From Babylonia areolata (Eukaryota > Mollusca > Gastropoda > Neogastropoda > Buccinidae): a stretch of DNA of 64,000 bases. The DNA lies in NCBI RefSeq assembly GCF_041734735.1, contig NC_134900.1, positions 35,830,283-35,894,282 of the forward strand, read 5' to 3'. The notes beneath the pieces are model-generated. The model was not told the origin of the DNA. It ran no database searches and saw nothing but the letters and a program-made list of their open reading frames with translations. Made by a program: the position numbers and the translations under genes. How positions within the stretch are numbered: the first letter of the stretch is position 1; each line of letters begins with the position of its first letter. Shown here one piece after another: positions 52,121-64,000 of this stretch.

Positions 52121-52237
52121 TGTGTGTGTGTGTGTGTGTGCGCGCGCGCGATCGTGCGTGTTTGTGCGCGCGCGTGCGCGTTTGTGTGTGTGTGTGTGCG
52201 TGAGCGCGTACGCGCGCGTGTGTATGTGTTTGTGCGA
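52121..52237 (+). repeat. Alternating purine-pyrimidine tract, (TG)n/(CG)n
   Basis: About 115 bp of almost strictly alternating bases, including several GCGCGCGCG runs. Similar shorter tracts lie at 51285-51345 and 53458-53612. Confidence 0.85.
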
Positions 52238-52747
52238 AAAAGCAAGACCGGGTTGGTGGTGGGAAGCACGCTTTATCAAGTGAACAGACGTGAAATGAAT
52301 TACCATCCACCAGACCGTGGCAGTCACTCAGACGAAGACAATCCCCCCCCCCCCCCACCCCTCCATTGTCCCTCTCTCCAGGTCCCTCCCCCCACCCCCA
52401 CCCCTCCTACCCGCATTGTCCCTCTCTCCAGGTCGAGTTAACCCAAAAGGTCAAGTCGTTCGTGGCTGTGGTCTTATCCCTCTCTCCCTTGCCCACGGGT
52501 ACAAGTGACAGGAAGTGAAGCGAAAAGGGCATTACTCAATTCAGCGTGGGGTCAAGTCACCTCGACCCGAACTTCAAAATATAAAAGGGACTTAATGGGG
52601 TCAGGGCAGGTGGTCACTGACCTACTTACACGTCTGGGAATGGCTGACGCTGCTTTGTGAACCAGACGAAAGGTTGATGACTCTTGAGAAAATTTTGCAG
52701 GTGGCTTGAAAGATTTTTCAGTTGAGAGAGGAGAGCGGAGGTTGTGG

Positions 52748-52749
<2 letters not shown>

Positions 52750-52787
<38 letters not shown>
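52750..52787 (+). repeat. Run of 38 G
   Basis: An uninterrupted G homopolymer followed by further G-rich sequence to 52830. Length is likely unreliable in any assembly. Confidence 0.9.
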
Positions 52788-52789
<2 letters not shown>

Positions 52790-53457
52790 AGGGGGGGAGG
52801 GGGGTTGAGGGGAAGGTAAGTTAAGGGGGGAAGCTCTGGCGGAGTACATATGTACATCATACTGTTCAGGATTCAGGACATGATGAATAAGTAAATGAAT
52901 AACAAATATTTATAAGTAAAAAAATTAACAAAATAAAAAGATGATGATGGTGGGGATAAAGGGAGAGAGAGAGAAAAAAAAAACGACGACGAGGATAAGA
53001 AAAAAAATCACAGCTCTGTGAAATACCACGCTTGTAAGAACCAGTGTGTTCTTTTAGAAACAACGATACACATATTTCTAAAACGCTTGTCAAAGCTTTC
53101 TTGTGAAAGGAAGTTTTACAAAAGTAATGGCTCAACTCGAGTCATTCGCTTTCGGAAAAAAGAACTCCATTGTATCCGACACAATCATCTAAAAATTACA
53201 AAAGAGTGGCTTTCAGTCTAAATATCAGCCCACGCGAAAACAACGGCGGTCTTGTGAGAAAAGTTTCTTCTCGCAAAGCTTGATGCGTCGCGCATGACTG
53301 AACCCTGACTGTTTGAAGACTTCCCACAGTTTGACAAAACAACTTGGGCCTATTCCGACGACTTCGTGGTGGATGTGGGGTATGCCCGAGTGACTGACTC
53401 GTTTTTAATTGTCAAGAGAACCCACAGGGGTCTGTCGACACAATGTGCTAACAAATC

Positions 53458-53501
53458 TCTGTGTGTGTGTGTGTGTGTGTGTAGACACAATTCATGTACA
53501 A

Positions 53502-53546
<45 letters not shown>

Positions 53547-53562
53547 CACAATGTACAAACAA

Positions 53563-53599
<37 letters not shown>

Positions 53600-53612
53600 C
53601 GCGCGCGCGCGA
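53458..53612 (+). repeat. (TG)n with unit-like GTAGACACAA interruptions
   Basis: Three (TG)n blocks separated by GTAGACACAATTCATGTACAA-like and GTAGACACAATGTACAAACAA-like segments, ending in (CG)n. It behaves as a higher-order repeat of about 65 bp. Confidence 0.75.
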
Positions 53613-53639
53613 CTGTATATGTTGTTTCATCCCTAGCAA

Positions 53640-56555
53640 AGTAGCTTAATCTGCTAGCTGACATGAAAACCCCGCAGGAATTTGTAAACAAACTCCAGTC
53701 TTCTAAAACTGTGTCTTGGCAGCCATCCAATACGAACGAGTTTATCACACGTGAAAGAGCAAATGGGTCACGCACGTACGATGTTTTTGCCCCGGTGACA
53801 GTTGATCTTTCCCTTCACGCATATCATGTCAGTCGGAGAGAGACACAACAACCCGCCACCTCAGGCAAAGTACGTCAGGTCAATCTTGATGGGAGAGAGT
53901 CAGGGGAGGCTATTCAGCCTTTTTTTTTTTTCCTTTAAAAAAAACCCAAAAAAACTTACTGGGTTATTAAAGTCGTCCAAACCGTTAATGGTCGTGTGTT
54001 CTGCACACAGACATTTCACTACAAACTCCCTCATGCACTGATGTATATAGGTTGTTGTGGCTAAGGCGACCATTGAAAGAAATTAAGTTGTCTTCAAGGA
54101 TCTTTGTAATGCTACAATTATAGTCGAAGATCTTTATGTACCATACTGTATATAGACTCAAGTTCCTGACGTCTGGTCAGCTTGAGCGATCGACATCGAA
54201 ACAGCTGAAGAACAGCAGAAAAGCACTGTTCAGCGGATGAAATGCATGGCAGTCTGATCACATTCATCCGCTTTAGTCACTTTTTATTCCTTTTGCCCCA
54301 GTTAGATCACATGTTGTGTGTCTTGTTTCATATTGTGAATCGAAATGAACTGTGTTATTTTAAGTCCATTTATCATTATTTCAAAAAAAAAATCAACGAT
54401 TTAAACAAAATGCATGACAATCTAGTACGGTATTGCAAAGAATAGCAGCAAAAGCTATGATCAGCCCCGATCGCAGAAAAAAAACAACAGATAAATAAAT
54501 AAAGAGTAGTCTGAATGCAGGATGCAGTCAACCTAACCAGCATCCTCCCACCACCCTTCCACCAGCTATCTTGACATTAACGCACACGCAATGGCATGTG
54601 CTTTTCTGCGCGTACATATGGTTTTCCCACCACGGCTCCAACAGCCGCTGCAATAAAGGACTGACTTCAAACCCTCAATCCCGAGCATAATGTGGGGCCA
54701 AAAAATCCATCAGCATCATGGCACTGCCAACAACACGGCTGTGCTGTTTGTGTGTTGTTGGATTTTTGTTTGTTTCTTTCTTTCTCCAGTCGGTAGTGGC
54801 ATATATTGTGGGTCACAGAGCTGTTGACCGGTAAGGTTTGCAAAAAGAAAAAAAAATCAAATTAAATTAAAACATTTGCAGGAGCTGAAAAGAAAAGGAA
54901 AAGCTCAGACATTTTGTTTGTATAGATTTCTTATATATTTGTTAAGGGCATGGATAAAAAATAATAAAAAAGAAGAAAAAAAAGAAGCAGCTGCTATGAA
55001 CAGTTCAAGCGACACTGACTGTCACTAATGTGCCTTCGTCTTCCATGAAAGAGCAATCGAGTACAGTACGAATTTAAAGCGCTATTTAACAGTAACATTG
55101 ACTTTTACCTTTTCTTCTTGTACATTCATACTAAATGAAAGGCGACAAAAAACCGAACGTATCTCGGCCTTTCCTTTCACTGTACACACCTGCTATCAAG
55201 CTGTGAGGAAAAGGATTGCCAAGCAGCTTATGGTGCAGGACGTTTTTCGTGGTTCACGGCACACTTGGGTTAACGGACTTTGGCGGATTCAGCGGTGCAC
55301 ACGTGGCTCAGTTTGGGCTCAGCATCGGACGCGCATTCCAGAGAAAGCGTGCTCGGAAGCCCTGTACTGTACTGGTAGCTATGTAGCGATGCCGCCGACC
55401 TGAATATTTTTACGTGCATCCATCTTCGTGAGCCATGCGCACGCTACCAGTCAAACCCCGCGTGCCTGACTGCATCCGTCTGTGTCTGTGCTGGTGGTGT
55501 AAGAAATATGTGTGCAGTTAGTTACAGAAAAGTTTAGACACGTCCTTCCCCAACTGTGCCGTATTGTAAAATGCGATGTCAACGTTATATGCAGAGAGAA
55601 ATAAATTAACAAATATATAAACCAGGCCCTGAATAAATTGACCATAATGACGTCAGCCAATAAGTCGTTGAACTGACTCGATCTGCTGTCACCAACACCA
55701 AACCCCCAGCCCTGCACAATACAACCTCGACCCAAAGTGAGGTCGTTCGCCAATAAACTCAACTCTAGGGTTTATTTTCAAGATAAGGCGTAAATGCTAA
55801 TAATAATAACTTGATAATCATCATCATCTCATCATCATCATCACTGATATGAACGTGAAAACAAGCTACTTGCCCTGGATACTAACTGGACCATGCAGTG
55901 TGGCCTGGACCTGGGTCACCACAGTGGTGAAAACATCATTAAAAGTTCATAAAGAAGATACGATGAAGATCAAAATGATGATGATGATGTGCGCTGGGAA
56001 CTCTGCCGAAAAACCCTTTAATCAATCATGGTGATGAGAATGATGATGGCGACGACGACAATGAAGAGTATGATAAGAATGAGCGAAGAAACTACAGTAG
56101 CAGAGACAGGAGAGAGGGGGCGGGGGAAGCAGATGCCAGTGCAGTGAAAAACATACAGCAGCCACAGGAAAACACTGTACAGAGACGCGTCTTCGCCATG
56201 ACTATAAACCAATACGTAACGCTGAATGTCACCAGCCATTCTGGTGCAGTGTGAAACTAGATCAAGTACTTATAAATACATAAATAAATAATCTCACTGT
56301 TTGTTTTAAGTGTCGTGAACAAGACTGATAGAATACACACATAGTTGGGGACAAGTGCATATGCACACTCTCTGCTTCTGACACATAAACACCCACACAC
56401 ACACTCACGGACACCGCAGACAGACACACGCACGCACGCACACACACACACACACACATACACAAAGGTGAGTCATGGACACACGCAGACACACACACAG
56501 TGCACACAAAGGTGGGTCAAAGACACACACCGCTACACACACATGTACACACACG

Positions 56556-56560
<5 letters not shown>
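53640..56560. other. Stretch without recognised genes
   Basis: Contains ATG/ATC trinucleotide repeats (55800-55850, 55970-56080) and short frames of no evident family. The frame at 55098-55403 lacks any recognised motif. Confidence 0.4.
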
Positions 56561-56589
<29 letters not shown>

Positions 56590-56592
<3 letters not shown>

Positions 56593-56660
56593 CAGTTTAT
56601 CACCCTGTTCGAATGACTAGCACCCAGACCACACTAAAGGCCTGAGTGGAGGGAAAAGCA
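56590..56660 (-). mobile_element. SINE family A, short central fragment
   Basis: CCTGTTCGAATGACTAGCAC and CAGACCACACTAAAGGCCTG match the part between the tRNA-like head and central domain. It is cut on the left by a (CA)n tract and on the right by an A-rich AAATAAA repeat. Confidence 0.55.
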
Positions 56661-57780
56661 AAAAAATAAAAAATAAAAAATAAAAATAATAATAGAATAA
56701 ATCCTGGTCCGTATGATTACATGGGGCTCGAAACTATTGACATTCGCTCAGTCCTCGTAATGCACATTACCAAAACAGGCTACACCACTCCACGATTCTC
56801 GTTCTTTCTTTCTTTCTTTCCCCTGATGTATAATTTCTTGATTGTGAAGGGCCACCTGCATCAGCACAGCAGATACGCGTTATGGACATGGCAGCTGCTG
56901 GCCTTCTCACGTTTCTCTCCTCAGTTCCCACGTGGGGATAGCTAGCCTGGGTGGTAGTCTTTCCTGGCATGTCAGGTTCCCACCCTGAATGTCAAACTGA
57001 CCCTTTACTCGGGGTCAACGCGCCCGCGCGCTGCTGATACCACTGACCAATAAATATCTATTTATAGACAAGTGCCTGCACCCATAAATAAGAAAACAAT
57101 TGAAATCCCCCCGCCGTTCCCCGGCCACCCATACATGGCTCAGACATGCGTGTCTAACGATACTTCGGACCGCTTGGCTCTCACACACACACACCACAGG
57201 AATACCTGGACTGGACTGTGGTACGTTCAACCTGTACTGTCAGAGACATAACAAATGGTAGTTCTGCATTTCTGGTCTTTGGGGGAAAAGGGCGCTGGTA
57301 CTGCCCGGTGTAACAGCATATTCGTACCCACCCCCCACCCCCATATCTCATTCGTACCCCTTTGGCGTTTTTTTGTTGTTGTTGTTTTTGTTTGTTTGTT
57401 TGTTTGGTTTTTTGGGGTTTTTTTGTTTTGTTTGTTTGTTTGTTTTGTTTTGTTTCTGTTTTTCCCACCCTGGGGTCATGTCTTGTTTGGTCAGATTAAT
57501 CATGGGGGATCTACGTGAACTAGCCTGGAAAGAAAGCCCGGGGGGTAAAATTCCATTTGTCAGAACTGACCCCCCACCCAAACCCACCCAAACCCCATCC
57601 CCCAGTTTTGATTTTACCCAGCACAAGTAATGGATATGGGGGTCTCATTCCTGGCGAACTTTGAAATGACTCGGGAGTAAATTCGGGTCACTTAGAATGA
57701 ATACCATCTATCCCAGTTCAAGTCACCCACGTTTGCTTCCGTCATGTTTGATAGACGGGGAGGTGATTACTGACGGCCGA

Positions 57781-58362
57781 AACTGAAAGGAAAATCCAGT
57801 CTTTCCTGAACAAATGCCTGAGGAAGCTCCTTCAAATTTCCTGGATCGAGCACAGGACCAATGAATATGTACGGAGCAGAACTAAGAACCTTGCTGGACC
57901 TCAGTAACCTCTCCTTTCAACTGTGAAGAGATGCAAGCTGATATGGTTTGGGCACAACACTCGACACACCAGTCTGTCCAAAACAACCATGAACCATGCA
58001 AGGCACCATCGAGGGCGGGAGAAGAAGAGGAAGACAGTGGAAGAACTGGCATGAGAACATCAAAGAATGGACCGGACTCCATACACGTGAGCTGCTGTCA
58101 GCAGCTGCTGACAGAGACAGATGGAGAAGGGAGGTTGCGTCTGCGGTCCTCAGGTTTCCCCCAACGACTACTCTGTAGTTATGGGCCTGAGGTGAGGTGA
58201 GGAGGTGCGGTGATTGGGCTCAGTAAATACTCAGCCGATAATGAACGCTCTTTCCTTTCTTTCCTTTATTTGTTAATCTTTTTTATTTAGCTTGGTTAAA
58301 CCTGCAGAAAGGGGATACAATACAATACCATACCATACCATACAATACCATACAATACACAA
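57781..58362 (+). mobile_element. RTE-like LINE, 3' end
   Basis: Across shifted frames the segment reads CKLIWFGHNTRH, SKTTMNHARHHRGRRRGRQW, KNWHENIKEWTG, ELLSAAADRDRWRREVASAV, then a stop at about 58176. This is the common C-terminus of RTE-type reverse transcriptases (F/WGH...R-G-RRRGR...W...DR--WR--V). The 3' side runs into T-rich sequence and a TACCA/TACAA repeat at 58318-58362. Confidence 0.75.
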
Positions 58363-58660
58363 ACTTTATTGTCTATACTTTGGTACAGAGCTTTTCTTTT
58401 TGGCAGCAGCACATGTCTAACATAAGAAAACAACAAACAAATAAAATAAATGAAAAATACAAAGATAAATTAAATGGCACCAAATGGAAATAGCTATATA
58501 TACAAATATACAGATTGCTGAAATTCACGTGCCTCTCTATTTTCCAGCTAGAAGGGATGAACCTGACAAACAAATGACCTCGTGGGTCATTAGAGTCTAG
58601 CAAAGGAAAAGCCAAAGGCAAGAGTTCTGCTATCTCCGGGATTCCATCAGAGTTCAGAGT
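58315..58660 (-). mobile_element. Probable LINE 3' UTR fragment
   Basis: Read on the minus strand the segment ends GTACCAAAGTATAGACAATAAAG followed by a (TATTG/TATGG)n tail. An internal AATAAA followed by a short-unit tail is typical of a LINE 3' end. No reverse-transcriptase motif is visible (the frame 58373-58621 is not recognised), so the family is open. Confidence 0.4.
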
Positions 58661-58826
58661 TCCACTGGCATGATGCTACAAAGTACAAACAATGTAAGGG
58701 AAAATAAAGTTTCCAGCAGACAAATCTACTGTTTACTCATTACCCCCAAAGCCCTCTCTATCTTGCTTTTCTATATGAAAAGCTTCCTGTATCATGCTTA
58801 CAATAAGATGAGGGAAAAAAAGCACC

Positions 58827-58862
<36 letters not shown>

Positions 58863-58869
58863 ACAGGCA

Positions 58870-59156
58870 ATGAGAAAAACAATATTAACAAAATCAACAA
58901 AGGGAATACATGATTTTTGAAACTGACCCAGAGCCAGGAAACTCTTGCTGTGTTATCATCATTTCTTATTTGTGTATGAAAATAACATTTTCATTATTTC
59001 TAACACAGTTGTATGCACCCTTCAATAAGGGTCAATGAGTGTACGGGTTTTAGAACTTGTAAACTAGCCCTCTTGTATAGCTACTATGGACCACTGCATC
59101 AAAAAACTGCTGGTCAGCCATTCAGCAGAACATGTAGATTAATCATGCAAGCACTG

Positions 59157-59191
<35 letters not shown>

Positions 59192-59569
59192 CGTATGTGT
59201 GTGAGCACGCAAGCGCACGCAGGTGTGTCTGCATGTGTGTGTATTCATAACGGAGGGAGAGAGAGAGAGAGAGAGAATGTGCTGGAGGGCATGTGTGCTT
59301 GACCTGCTCATGATAGACATGTTGTCAACAGCAAGCACACTATGGGCCTGTTTTTCACACACACACACAACACACACATATATATCATTATATGTGTGTG
59401 TATATATATGTATATGTATGTACCTTTTTCCTTTTCTCAGTACATAATAATAACAGAAGCATGTTGGTTAGTGGAGGTAATTCAGTACATACTGTATGAA
59501 TGATGCCAAGTATGGATACAGTCAAAATATTTTTTGCTGTATTGATGTTAAGTTCAACAGAGATATATC

Positions 59570-59615
<46 letters not shown>

Positions 59616-59838
59616 AGGTAATGATAAGTTTCTCATATGCAGCATGTTCAACATTCAGATTAATGTGAAATTTCTGTTGTCAGGTACATCATATTTTCAT
59701 TAAGTTCTTTTGAAGCGACTGCCACAAATGCAAGGGAACATAAAATCCACAACAGCTGGCTGAAATTTATGCTATTCACCCAAATCAACAGCAGTTTTGT
59801 GTCTGATATATATATATATATAATTATATATATATATA

Positions 59839-59869
<31 letters not shown>

Positions 59870-61824
59870 TGTATGACTCATCTGTTACAAAGGTATGATG
59901 TTATCTGAACAACTGGCACATATATTAATGTTAATAGTATAAACAGAGCACTGTGCCTCTGTACGCCTGTATACAATCGTATTAATAAAAAATCCAACAA
60001 AATGAAATGATCAGTTCTGCACAACCCTACATACTATACAGACTTAGGACTGTCTTAAAGTTTTATTAGCTACCTGCAGTTATATATCACCTCCCACACA
60101 CTTCACCTGAACTCCTGGATTCATTCCATGGGCTGAAAACATCAATTTTCTCTTATTCTGAGTACTTTTTTTTTTTTTAATCAATAAATACAATGTTCCC
60201 ACTTTTGCAATGCCTAAAGTGTTCAATGATTTAGGCTGTGTGTACAACACTGTTGACTCAAGCACTGTTACCTTCTTTCTTTCTTTTTTCTGTACACCCT
60301 ACCCTGCCACACAACATTCTAAAAAGAAACGAGTCAAAAAAGGAGGGTGACTGGCTCGCCTTTATCATTTATGAATTCAGGATATTGCCATCCTATTTCT
60401 GGGTCAGCACACCTGAATATTTAGCACATTCAGATGACGGTTTTTTTAAGTCAGCTTACATCTCAATGCAGACTGATAGAAGCACGAGGCAGTCTGAATC
60501 AGTAAACACTAAATGTCAGTTCTGAGTGAGGGTAGACTGAGAGAGAAGCTGTATTTAATTCAAACTGTAATTCACGCTGTGTACAGCTAATCTGACAGGA
60601 ATGTCATATATATCACTTCACTTTTAGAGCAAGAAGCAAGTTTAAAAAACAACGACAAATTAGTGGTTAAGAATAAATAATAAACGGCAGCTCAGTTATA
60701 AAACCAGAAAGATGAGACCAGACACTAAGCTTTGCTGAATCATCATAATGTTTTAAAACTACTTTTTCATTACCTTCAAACAGGATGGCAATGCATAACA
60801 CACAAACACACAAACCACTTACATGCACACATGCATAGCAACACATATATTACATACAATCTGGTAGTATTAGCTAATTAAGTCTGCTTTAATTATTGCT
60901 CTTGAAACCCAAATCTAAGTTTCAGCTGAAGGCTCATTTACAAAATCATAGTTCTTTATATGGTGACAGTCAAATGGCAAGGTTACATCAATACAATTGC
61001 AGATGGTATTGATTGTCACTGCAAGCTCTTTGGTTTATTATTGATTCTAAGCATGGTTTGTCCTAGGTTGACATCTAAATGTTGTATGTCTTTTTATGTA
61101 TACACGTTGAATGACTTAGTTTTTGTGCATTTTTTGTGTGTGTTTAAGACCACAAATGAATTTCTCTTGTTGATATAATTAAGTATTCTGTGCACATTTG
61201 AACAGGTGGAGTGGAAAAGCTGCAGGGAGTAGGGAGGTGGAGGGTGTTAATAAATATCAAGTCTTCAAAACTTAAGACTGGCTGTGATTCTGGATCAATT
61301 TAGCATGTCCTATCCAAACTTGAGTCATATTCTGTCTAACACTTCACACACAAACACGCACACTGACATGTTTGCAAGCACAACACATAATACAGAAATA
61401 AACAGACATTTGTAGTATTGTACACACACTGTCAAGAATTTGTGGTATCTGTTATATTACATCTGTGTCAAAACGATAGGGTGAATGCAGCTACATCTTT
61501 AACTGTTTTCTATTTGTTCTCTATAAAGTCCATGACTCTCTCTCTCTCTTTACCCTCCCATGTTCCCACCCCATTCCCTCAATTCCCCCACTTTTTCACT
61601 TTTTTTTCAATCCCGGCAATCAGTTTTGTAGTGGATATTAAGCAGCCCATGCTGTTGATGTCTGAATCAATGCCGTTCAAAGAATGAATATTGGATGCCA
61701 GCCTATGGCAACTTCATGCAGTTCATTGACAACCACTCTGTGTGTGGGGAAGGGTGTAAAGGTGGTAGTATGTGTGTGTGGGGGGGGGGGGGGGGGTGGG
61801 GGGATGCGAGGGGGTGCAGACGGG

Positions 61825-61864
<40 letters not shown>

Positions 61865-63360
61865 CGAGGGATTGGATTGTCTGTGCGTACTTATGCACGA
61901 ACCAGAGAGAGAGAGAAAGAAAGATTCTGACTCGACTTCAGGACTGATGATGAAACACATGTGCCCGGTTGGCAGTTTGAGCTACACACATCCGAGTTGG
62001 ACCGTCCGCCCACATTCATTGCTCGTGCGACAACACGCTTCCGAAAGCGTTCCTGCCAACTGCGAAACACAATGTGCCTTTGAATGTTTTTATTTTCACC
62101 TCGACTTTACTTAACACAATCCCCAAATCGGGCTAAAGCAGTTATTTCATTATATTCCTACTACTAGTGACGAATCGTTACATGCAATCTTTTCCATGCC
62201 TGGCGTTTCCATTCGTTCGGATTAATCATACCAACTCATCAAATCAATTAGAACTTAAAATCTACTTACAAGATAGCGCGTATTCGCTGAATTTGCTGTT
62301 ATCCACACAGATAATAATCGTCGACATACTGAACGCGTTGAGAACTTAATCCACACGAAGATAGCTGGTTTAGAAGTAAAAGGAGCTTCTCAATCCGTCT
62401 GTTCGCTGCCAAGCGGTTTATTTGAATGAAGATAGCACAGCCAGCCTGAAGCAGACGACGCACAACGTCTTCTTGCAAGGCGCGTTTTGATTGGTTAGGG
62501 AACAGAATGGAACAGTGGAGACCGCATTGGGTTTTTTCCATCCTCTATGCTCGCACTGAAAACGCCCTGCCGGTGAAGAGGTTTATTTGTCTACCGCCAC
62601 AAAATGTGCCAGACACTATCAAGTGATATTGGGAGAGCAAAACAAAAATTCATGGCTGTGTCGTGTTATATGTTACTGTTCTGTTGTTGACACTTAATAT
62701 CAAAGTTATCATCTGTAGTTGTAGTAACTATTGTTGTTATTGTTTCATGTTTGTTATTGTTTCATGTTAGTAACAATAATCATCATCATCATTTACTGTT
62801 GTTTTATCATTACTTTAGGCTTGGCAGCCCTGCCGAGTGCACAGGACTATATCGGACTTAAAATGCTTCGTACGAAAACCAAACAAATATCAAAAGACAC
62901 ACCTCACAGAGTTCAAAGTCAGTGAAACATTCATACTCTTTGGTTATTTGAAAAAATTCAAGTCAGATGATGTCTTTGATCTGATAATTCAACTTGCAAA
63001 ATTTTTCATATACAAATGTAAAATGAATAAATGCATATCATTTTTAATCCTTTTTTTTTAATATTCAAAAACACAATATTATACAGAAAAGTATATTGCT
63101 GTAATCAATTTGGAAGTAACAAATCAGTTTACCAATAGTTGGTTCTTCTTTACCGTGGGCACCACTGTTTGATGATGTGCATGTTTAACATGACTAAAAA
63201 CTATCGTATCTGAATCTATGATATCCTCGTATTCAGCTGAATAAAAAATATCATAGTACATATGGTGTATTTTCTTTTCCTTGTGAAAAAATGTAAACCC
63301 CCTCCACCTCCGCACCCCCACCCCCATCAAGGACTCTTGTCTTCTGCTTTCCGTGTCAAT
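58870..63360. other. Right flank, simple repeats and unique sequence
   Basis: Microsatellites at 59158-59189, 59573-59611, 59806-59874, 61774-61858 (G runs, (TG)n). No exon of the USP gene or other gene was recognised. A CCAAT-type box (GATTGGTTAG, 62488) lies in a somewhat GC-richer area at 62350-62590. Confidence 0.4.
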
Positions 63361-64000
63361 ACTGGCATCACCACCCACCTTCACTCCTTGATATCACAGT
63401 TGTTCTCCCAACCCTTTCTCTTCCTGCATCTTGTCTGTGAATAACAGTTCTATATTTTTCACCCTGCGGCAGTACAATATCTTCACGTTCTAAAACTTGC
63501 TTTAATTTTCTCGAATGATAAACTGTTGGGGTAAGACAAGTATTATTCGCGGCACTTGTTAAGCGTACAATATTATTCAGAAAAGCACGAGTCTCTCCCC
63601 CCCCCCTCCCCCCCATTCCCTCTCTCTCCCCAGCAGAGCGGGTGGGTGCCGGGGTGGAGGAAGACTCCCATCGTTTGGAATACATACAGCTACAAAACTG
63701 TCTCTGCGTGATGGAGATCGTTCGTGCTGAAAAATCTTTTATCAAACTCATAACACTACACAGGTCCAACGTCCAAAAGAAAAGACACAAGAAGGCTCAA
63801 TATAGCAATCAGACCCCCTACCCACCCCCCGTCACTCTCTCCCCCGCACTCTCCACAAGCAGCGGTGCTAAGTTGTTTTGTGTTGGTTTTTTTGTTGTTG
63901 TTTTTTTGCTATTTTCTTGAATGAGTCTTGTGCCTCAGCAAATAAATGCAGTGAAATCTGATATTCAAGTCTATTTCTTTCTTCGCCAGATAAGCTTGGA

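Noticed and set aside
51665-52327. A 220-codon minus-strand ORF
   Set aside because: It translates (CA)n and alternating tracts into HTHTHT/RARART repeats.
55098-55403. A 101-codon ORF with RKRIAKQLMVQDVFRGSRH
   Set aside because: No family recognised, no splice or promoter context, and the length is within what chance allows.

Overview
This is an animal nuclear genome window with small exons in long introns. It is dense in tRNA-derived SINEs, 3' fragments of non-LTR retrotransposons, minisatellites and long (TG)n/(CT)n/(TA)n tracts. Two conserved genes are identifiable. The proteins, the kinds of SINE and the repeat texture suggest a mollusc, probably a gastropod; that placement is inference. 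I see no bacterial genes, CRISPR array, operon, intact DNA transposon or LTR element.

Region 1 (1 to about 19.4 kb, plus strand): the last seven coding exons of MON2, the Golgi/endosome trafficking scaffold. All exon phases join and the stop codon is at 17819-17821. The 5' part of the gene lies left of the window. Its introns hold SINE pieces and several minisatellites.

Region 2 (about 19.4-40.3 kb): mostly interspersed and tandem repeats, including a cluster of LINE 3' ends at 30.6-32.1 kb. Four phase-compatible segments with splice signals on the minus strand (19968-27102) may be the 3' end of a gene I cannot identify. A TATA/CCAAT arrangement near 19.6-19.8 kb could be a plus-strand promoter.

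Region 3 (about 40.3-46.8 kb, minus strand): the last three coding exons of a universal stress protein (USP) domain gene, with the nucleotide-binding glycine motif. The first coding exon was not found. The stop codon and 3'UTR have been tandemly duplicated.

Region 4 (46.8-64 kb): no gene I can support. It holds SINEs, an RTE-like LINE 3' end, simple repeats, a 38-base G run and a long alternating purine-pyrimidine tract.

The most unusual signal recurs across genes. Several intronic minisatellites lie directly against an exon, and their repeat units resemble the neighbouring splice junction: MON2 exons at 7466 and 17661, the USP exon at 41101, the putative exon at 21457, and more weakly MON2 4922. 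This suggests that splice junctions seeded tandem arrays. A 43-bp array at 12.3-12.9 kb looks seeded by a SINE tail in the same way.
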